The position numbers and the translations under genes are program-made. Shown here in pieces: positions 15,454 to 19,355 of a stretch of DNA of 19,355 bases. The stretch is from the NCBI GenBank assembly GCA_900765125.1, contig CAAFQL010000129.1:1-19355 (forward strand), in the 5' to 3' direction. Every line of letters starts with the position of its first letter. The first letter of the stretch is position 1. This DNA comes from Oscillospiraceae bacterium. GTDB taxonomy: Bacteria; Bacillota; Clostridia; Oscillospirales; Ruminococcaceae. The notes beneath the pieces are model-generated. The model had not been told where the DNA came from. It was given only the letters and a program-made list of their open reading frames with translations, and ran no database searches.

Positions 15454-17301
15454 ATGGGAAAAATTATTGGTATTGACCTTGGTACAACAAACTCATGCGT
15501 AGCAGTTATGGAAGGCGGCAACGCTGTAGTTATCACAAATGCAGAGGGCGCAAGAACAACTCCATCAGTTGTAGGCTTCTCTAAGACAGGCGAAAGACTG
15601 GTAGGTCAGATCGCAAAGCGCCAGGCTGTTGCAAATCCTGATAAGACTATCTCATCTATAAAGCGTCACATGGGCGAAGATTATAAGGTATCTATTGACG
15701 ATAAGAAGTATACCCCTCAGGAAATTTCTGCTATGATACTTCAGAAACTCAAAAATGATGCAGAAGCATATCTGGGTCAGCCTGTTACAGAAGCTGTAAT
15801 CACAGTTCCTGCTTACTTCACAGACGCACAGCGTCAGGCTACAAAGGATGCTGGTCAGATCGCAGGTCTGAACGTTCGCCGAATCATCAACGAGCCTACA
15901 GCTGCTGCTCTTTCCTATGGTATTGACAAGGAAGGAGATCAGAAGGTTATGGTTTATGACCTCGGCGGCGGTACATTCGACGTATCCATTATCGAAATGG
16001 GTGACGGTGTTCAGCAGGTTCTTGCTACAGCAGGTAATAACCGTCTGGGCGGTGATGACTTTGACCAGAGAATCATTGACTGGATGATCAAGGAGTTCAA
16101 GGCTCAGGAAGGCTTTGATCTGTCAGGCGACAAGATGGCTATGCAGAGACTCAAGGCTGAGGCTGAAAAGGCTAAGATCGAGCTTTCTTCAACAACAACA
16201 ACAGACATTAGCATTCCGTTTATTGCAGTTGATTCAAACAGCACTCCTCTTCACCTGAATATGACTCTTACAGTTGCTAAGTTCAATGAACTTACACGTG
16301 ATCTTGTAGATGCTACAATGGGACCGGTTCAGCAGGCACTTTCAGACAGTGGTCTGTCTGCATCTGAGCTTGACAAGGTTCTGATGGTAGGCGGTTCTTC
16401 AAGAATACCTGCTGTTCAGGAAGCTGTTCGTCAGAAGCTCGGAAAGGAACCGTTCAAGGGCATCAATCCTGATGAATGCGTAGCTCTCGGTGCAGCTCTT
16501 CAGGGCGGCGTTCTTGGCGGCGACGTTAAGGATGGTCTGTTGCTTCTGGACGTAACTCCTCTGTCACTTGGTCTTGAAACAATGGGCGGCGTATGCACAA
16601 AGATCATTGAGAGAAATACAACTATTCCGACAAAGAAGAGTCAGATCTTCTCAACAGCAGCTGATAATCAGACAGCAGTTGACATTAATGTTCTTCAGGG
16701 CGAGCGTGAATTTGCAAGAGATAACAAGCAGCTGGGTACATTCCGTCTGGACGGTATCGCTCCTGCAAGAAGAGGTGTTCCGCAGATCGAAGTAACATTT
16801 GATATTGATGCAAACGGCATTGTACACGTTTCTGCAAAGGATCTGGGTACAGGTAAGGAACAGAACATCTCCATCACAGCATCAACAAATATGTCTAAGG
16901 AAGACATTGACAAGGCTGTAAAGGAAGCTGAGGCTTACGCTGAGGAAGATAAGAAGCGTCGTGATGAAGTGGATACAAAGAATCAGGCAGAGAGCCTTAT
17001 CGGTCAGTGTGAAAGCACACTGGCAGAGCTTGGTGACAAGGTTGATGCTGCTGATAAGAGCGATATTGAAGCTAAAATGGCAGACCTTAAGAATGCTGTT
17101 TCAGGAAATGATACAGCTGATATCAAGGCAAAGTCTGAGGCACTTCAGCAGGCACTTTACACTATGTCATCTAAGATGTACAGCCAGCAGGGCGGTCCTG
17201 ATATGAGCAATATGGGCGGTGCAGGTCCTGACATGGGTGCAGGCAATGCAGGCGGTGCAAACGGCGACGACGTTGTAGACGCTGATTTTAAAGAAGTATA
17301 A
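15454..17301 (+). CDS. dnaK: Molecular chaperone DnaK (Hsp70)
   Basis: ATP-dependent protein-folding chaperone, 615 residues, the usual Gram-positive size. The ATPase domain begins IIGIDLGTTNSCVAVMEGG. Phosphate-binding DLGGGTFDVS lies at about 169-178, and MVGGSSRIPAV near 310. The linker with LLLLDVTPLSLGLE (about 361-375) leads into the substrate-binding beta domain and helical lid. The C-terminal tail is Gly/Met-rich and ends VVDADFKEV. The ATG has AAAGGA about ten bases upstream. The 67-bp gap after grpE has no terminator, so it is co-transcribed. Nothing unusual in the frame. Confidence 0.99.
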   Translation: MGKIIGIDLGTTNSCVAVMEGGNAVVITNAEGARTTPSVVGFSKTGERLVGQIAKRQAVANPDKTISSIKRHMGEDYKVSIDDKKYTPQEISAMILQKLKNDAEAYLGQPVTEAVITVPAYFTDAQRQATKDAGQIAGLNVRRIINEPTAAALSYGIDKEGDQKVMVYDLGGGTFDVSIIEMGDGVQQVLATAGNNRLGGDDFDQRIIDWMIKEFKAQEGFDLSGDKMAMQRLKAEAEKAKIELSSTTTTDISIPFIAVDSNSTPLHLNMTLTVAKFNELTRDLVDATMGPVQQALSDSGLSASELDKVLMVGGSSRIPAVQEAVRQKLGKEPFKGINPDECVALGAALQGGVLGGDVKDGLLLLDVTPLSLGLETMGGVCTKIIERNTTIPTKKSQIFSTAADNQTAVDINVLQGEREFARDNKQLGTFRLDGIAPARRGVPQIEVTFDIDANGIVHVSAKDLGTGKEQNISITASTNMSKEDIDKAVKEAEAYAEEDKKRRDEVDTKNQAESLIGQCESTLAELGDKVDAADKSDIEAKMADLKNAVSGNDTADIKAKSEALQQALYTMSSKMYSQQGGPDMSNMGGAGPDMGAGNAGGANGDDVVDADFKEV

Positions 17302-17331
17302 GCGGAAAGTCCGCAGTAAATAAGCAGTAAA

Positions 17332-17373
17332 GGCAATCGGGGCGGATAGAAAAGTTATTCGTCCCGCATTGTC
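17332..17373 (+). other. Long RNA hairpin between dnaK and dnaJ
   Basis: GGCAAT plus GGGGCGGATA (arm 17332-17348) pairs with TATTCGTCCC plus ATTGTC (arm 17356-17373), with a small internal mismatch/bulge and a few G-U pairs, around a 7-base loop. No T-run follows, and the dnaJ ribosome site begins about 4 bases later, so it is not an intrinsic terminator. A small GCGGA/TCCGC stem lies at 17302-17314. It may be an mRNA processing or stability element, or one that modulates dnaJ translation. Confidence 0.6.
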
Positions 17374-17391
17374 ATGTTAAGGAGTAAAGAC

Positions 17392-18537
17392 ATGGCAGAA
17401 GAAAAAAGAGATTATTACGAGGTCTTGGGACTGCAAAAGGGTGCTTCCGAGGACGATATAAAAAAAGCATTTAAGACTATGGCGAGAAAATATCATCCGG
17501 ATCTGCATCCAGGTGACAAGGAAGCCGAGGAGAAATTCAAGGAGATAAACGAAGCATACGGCGTACTGTCCGATGCTGATAAAAAGGCACGTTATGATCA
17601 GTTCGGTCATGCAGGTGTTGATCCTAATTATGGCGGCGGCGGTGCTGCCGGATATGGTGATATAAACGACATCTTTGACAGCATTTTTGGCGGTTTTGGC
17701 GGTGGATTCGGTGGATTTGGCGGCGGTGCTCGTTCAAATCCTAATGCGCCAAAAGCCGGCGGAGATACAAGAGTAAATCTTACAATAGATTTTCTAGAAG
17801 CCTGTAAGGGTGTTTCAAAGACTGTAAGCATACAGCGTTTGGAAAGGTGTGCACAGTGCAGCGGTACAGGTGCAGATTCAGGAAGTAAGAAGGTAACTTG
17901 TACTGTATGCGGAGGCAGCGGTCATAGAACAGAACGCAGACGTTCACTTCTGGGTACTATGGAAACAGTTGTTACATGTTCATCATGTAACGGAAAAGGT
18001 CATATTATAGAGAATCCGTGTAAAAAGTGCGGTGGTGCAGGAAGATTCCGTACTACAAGCAATTTCGAGGTAAAGATTCCTGCCGGTATAAGCGACGGTC
18101 AGTCAATTTGTCTCAGTGGAAAAGGCGACGCAGGTATAAACGGCGGTCCAAGCGGCGATGCATATTTGACGATCTTTGTAAGAGAGCATGAGCTGTTTAA
18201 ACGCAACGGCAATGATATTTACTGTGAAGTGCCTATTACTTATGCACAGGCTGCCCTTGGTGCAGAAATAAAAGTACCTACCATTGACGGCAGCGTAGCA
18301 TATACTATTGATGAGGGTACTCAGAGCGGTACTAAGTTCAGACTGAGAGGTAAGGGTGTTAAATATATTAACCGTGATGTGCGAGGCGATCAGTATGTAA
18401 CCGTATCTGTGGAAGTTCCTAAGAAGCTCTCAAAGAAGCAGAAAGAGCTTTTAAAGGAATTCGATGAATCCCTCGACGAAAAGAACAACACTAAACAAAA
18501 AGGCTTTTTTGATAAGCTGAAAGATATGTTTGACTAA
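17392..18537 (+). CDS. dnaJ: Molecular chaperone DnaJ (Hsp40)
   Basis: Co-chaperone that loads substrates on DnaK and stimulates its ATPase, 381 residues. The J domain (about 1-70) holds the catalytic HPD at 35-37. A Gly/Phe-rich linker (about 80-115) follows. Four CxxCxGxG zinc motifs are intact: CAQCSGTG, CTVCGGSG, CSSCNGKG and CKKCGGAG. The C-terminal substrate domain is complete. The ATG at 17392 is seven bases after TAAGGAG; an earlier in-frame ATG at 17374 precedes that site and is rejected. It is the last gene of the operon. Confidence 0.98.
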   Translation: MAEEKRDYYEVLGLQKGASEDDIKKAFKTMARKYHPDLHPGDKEAEEKFKEINEAYGVLSDADKKARYDQFGHAGVDPNYGGGGAAGYGDINDIFDSIFGGFGGGFGGFGGGARSNPNAPKAGGDTRVNLTIDFLEACKGVSKTVSIQRLERCAQCSGTGADSGSKKVTCTVCGGSGHRTERRRSLLGTMETVVTCSSCNGKGHIIENPCKKCGGAGRFRTTSNFEVKIPAGISDGQSICLSGKGDAGINGGPSGDAYLTIFVREHELFKRNGNDIYCEVPITYAQAALGAEIKVPTIDGSVAYTIDEGTQSGTKFRLRGKGVKYINRDVRGDQYVTVSVEVPKKLSKKQKELLKEFDESLDEKNNTKQKGFFDKLKDMFD

Positions 18538-18545
18538 TAAAAATT

Positions 18546-18584
18546 GCAAAAAAAGCTCAGTGTTTAAAGCTGAGCTTTTTTGCA
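18546..18584 (+). terminator. Rho-independent terminator of the heat-shock operon
   Basis: Nine bases after the dnaJ stop, AAAAAAGCTCAG pairs with CTGAGCTTTTTT around a 9-base loop, ending in a T-run. The A-run on the left makes it potentially bidirectional. Confidence 0.93.
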
Positions 18585-18620
18585 CAGGTTTTCCCAAGAA
18601 TTCAACACCTTAAATCCACT

Positions 18621-18651
18621 TTTCAACCTTTGTTTCAACAGTCTGTTGAAA
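18621..18651. repeat. Heptamer cluster A: TTTCAAC, TTTCAAC, GTTGAAA at 12-bp pitch
   Basis: Starts at 18621, 18633 and 18645. The last two form an inverted pair whose arms extend to TTTCAACA/TGTTGAAA with a 3-base centre. A further 6-of-7 match lies at 18600-18606 (ATTCAAC) and a lone GTTGAAA at 18681-18687, exactly 36 bp after 18645. See cluster B for the mirror arrangement. Confidence 0.75.
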
Positions 18652-18770
18652 TGTAAAAGCTCTATATTACGTTAAATATAGTTGAAAAATTACAAATTAA
18701 AAACAAACTTTAAAATCTATGATTTTTATTGTAACCATTTTGCAATATCTGTAATTTTAAAGAAATGTTT

Positions 18771-18801
18771 TTTCAACTCATTGTTGAAAGCTGTGTTGAA
18801 A
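18771..18801. repeat. Heptamer cluster B: TTTCAAC, GTTGAAA, GTTGAAA at 12-bp pitch
   Basis: Starts at 18771, 18783 and 18795. The order is the reverse complement of cluster A, so the two clusters form an inverted arrangement about 180 bp across. The stretch 18585-18979 holds no credible gene; this array is its main content, with a scatter of GGAAA/TTTCC motifs to its right and the palindrome at 18931-18945. Confidence 0.75.
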
Positions 18802-18930
18802 CACTCTGGAAAAGATATGGAAAGTTATTTCCGGAAATTAGGAAAAGGACGTAATCTCGCATATTTTACCAATGTTAAAAAGTTAGATTCATAGTATAAA
18901 ACGTTATGGAAAACTCATACTATTTCCACA

Positions 18931-18945
18931 TTGCACATGGTGCAA
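18931..18945. repeat. Short inverted repeat upstream of the lipoprotein gene
   Basis: TTGCAC, ATG, GTGCAA: a perfect 6-bp inverted repeat about 35 bp before the lipoprotein start. Its position suits an operator, but nothing in the window says which protein would bind. Confidence 0.4.
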
Positions 18946-18979
18946 AATAAATTTAAACCGAAAATTTGAGGTGAATACT

Positions 18980-19282
18980 ATGAAAAAATGGCTCTCACTT
19001 ACAGCAGCATCGGTAATGCTTATGTGTTTTGTTACCGGCTGCGGCAAGGATGATGGCGATGTAACTTCAAGTGGTACTACAGAGAGCAGCACGGTCACAG
19101 AGGAGGTTACCTCTGCAAATGAAAAGGCTACAGAAAACAATACAGACAATAATGGGATTGTCGGTGATATTGTGACAGACGCCGGAGATATGGTGGAAGA
19201 TATTGTGACAGATGCCGGGGATATGGTAGATGACATAATTCCCGATAATTCTGAAAGTACAAGTACAGAAACAACTAAATAA
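18980..19282 (+). CDS. Small acidic lipoprotein with 11-residue tandem repeat (function unknown)
   Basis: A 100-residue protein with no family I can name. MKKWLSLTAASVMLMCFVTGC is a lipoprotein signal peptide, with the lipobox cysteine in VTGC (residue 21) predicting cleavage, lipidation and anchoring outside the cell membrane. A Thr/Ser/Glu/Asn-rich linker follows (about 25-60). Then come two near-identical 11-residue units, DIVTDAGDMVE and DIVTDAGDMVD, in an IV--A--MV pattern that would form an acidic amphipathic helix. The tail is Ser/Thr-rich. The ATG at 18980 follows GAGGTG by six bases; an upstream in-frame GTG at 18971 is part of that site. It is a single-gene unit between terminators. 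A cell-surface role is inference. Confidence 0.85.
   Translation: MKKWLSLTAASVMLMCFVTGCGKDDGDVTSSGTTESSTVTEEVTSANEKATENNTDNNGIVGDIVTDAGDMVEDIVTDAGDMVDDIIPDNSESTSTETTK
19166..19231 (+). repeat. 33-bp tandem repeat inside the lipoprotein gene
   Basis: Two units, 19166-19198 and 19199-19231, each encoding 11 residues. They differ at only a few bases, one of which changes E to D. Confidence 0.9.
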
Positions 19283-19289
19283 TTGCGTG

Positions 19290-19324
19290 AAGCTGCTGTT
19301 TTGTTACGGCAGCTTTCTTTTTTT
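19290..19324 (+). terminator. Rho-independent terminator after the lipoprotein gene
   Basis: AAGCTGCTG pairs with CGGCAGCTT (one wobble) around an 8-base loop, followed by TCTTTTTTT. It is 7 bp after the stop. The remaining 31 bases of the window show nothing. Confidence 0.93.
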
Positions 19325-19355
19325 GGCATAAATAAACAAACAGCGCCTTTTGTAA

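Noticed and set aside
18600..18801. A CRISPR array
   Set aside because: The repeat unit is only 7 bp, orientation is mixed, and spacers are 5 bp, so it cannot be CRISPR.
18682..18894. A 70-codon gene in the spacer after dnaJ
   Set aside because: Its TTG start lies within a GTTGAAA repeat, no ribosome site precedes it, and its product is low-complexity, rich in K, N and F.

Overview
The window looks like chromosome of an anaerobic Gram-positive member of the Bacillota, probably an Oscillospiraceae/Ruminococcus-type Clostridia. The grounds are moderate GC, strong AGGAGG-type ribosome sites, a CIRCE-controlled hrcA-grpE-dnaK-dnaJ operon, a low-GC Gram-positive style YhgE/Pip protein and a PBSX-type terminase. 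The genus is an inference, not something the sequence proves.

Layout. (1) Positions 1-2672, minus strand: the start of a phage head-packaging block (terminase small subunit, terminase large subunit, portal protein running off the left edge). No integrase, repressor or attachment site is visible on this side. (2) 2673-2891: spacer with the ATP synthase operon terminator and a separate perfect 28-bp palindrome. (3) 2892-9611, minus strand: a complete F1Fo ATP synthase operon, atpB-atpE-atpE-atpF-atpH-atpA-atpG-atpD-atpC, driven by a perfect-consensus promoter (TTGACA-N17-TATAAT) at 9675-9703. It has two unusual traits: two c-subunit genes encoding identical proteins, and a delta subunit whose C-terminal domain is present twice in tandem. 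(4) 9847-9938: two strong hairpins between operons. (5) 9940-12624, minus strand: a large YhgE/Pip membrane protein, divergent from a TetR-family regulator (12844-13443, plus strand) that probably controls it. (6) 13695-18584, plus strand: heat-shock operon hrcA-grpE-dnaK-dnaJ with promoter, CIRCE operator and terminator, and a long hairpin between dnaK and dnaJ. (7) 18585-18979: a non-coding stretch carrying an ordered array of GTTGAAA/TTTCAAC heptamers on a 12-bp pitch. (8) 18980-19282: a small acidic lipoprotein with an 11-residue tandem repeat, followed by a terminator.

How the genes work together. The atp genes encode all eight subunit types of a proton-type F1Fo enzyme; the c subunit lacks two of the residues that bind sodium in Ilyobacter. 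The hsp genes form the standard DnaK chaperone machine with its own repressor. The phage block is a packaging module directly downstream of the atp operon and is either the edge of a prophage or a domesticated remnant.

The strongest candidates for something undescribed are the doubled delta C-terminal domain, the identical atpE pair and the mirror-symmetric GTTGAAA array.
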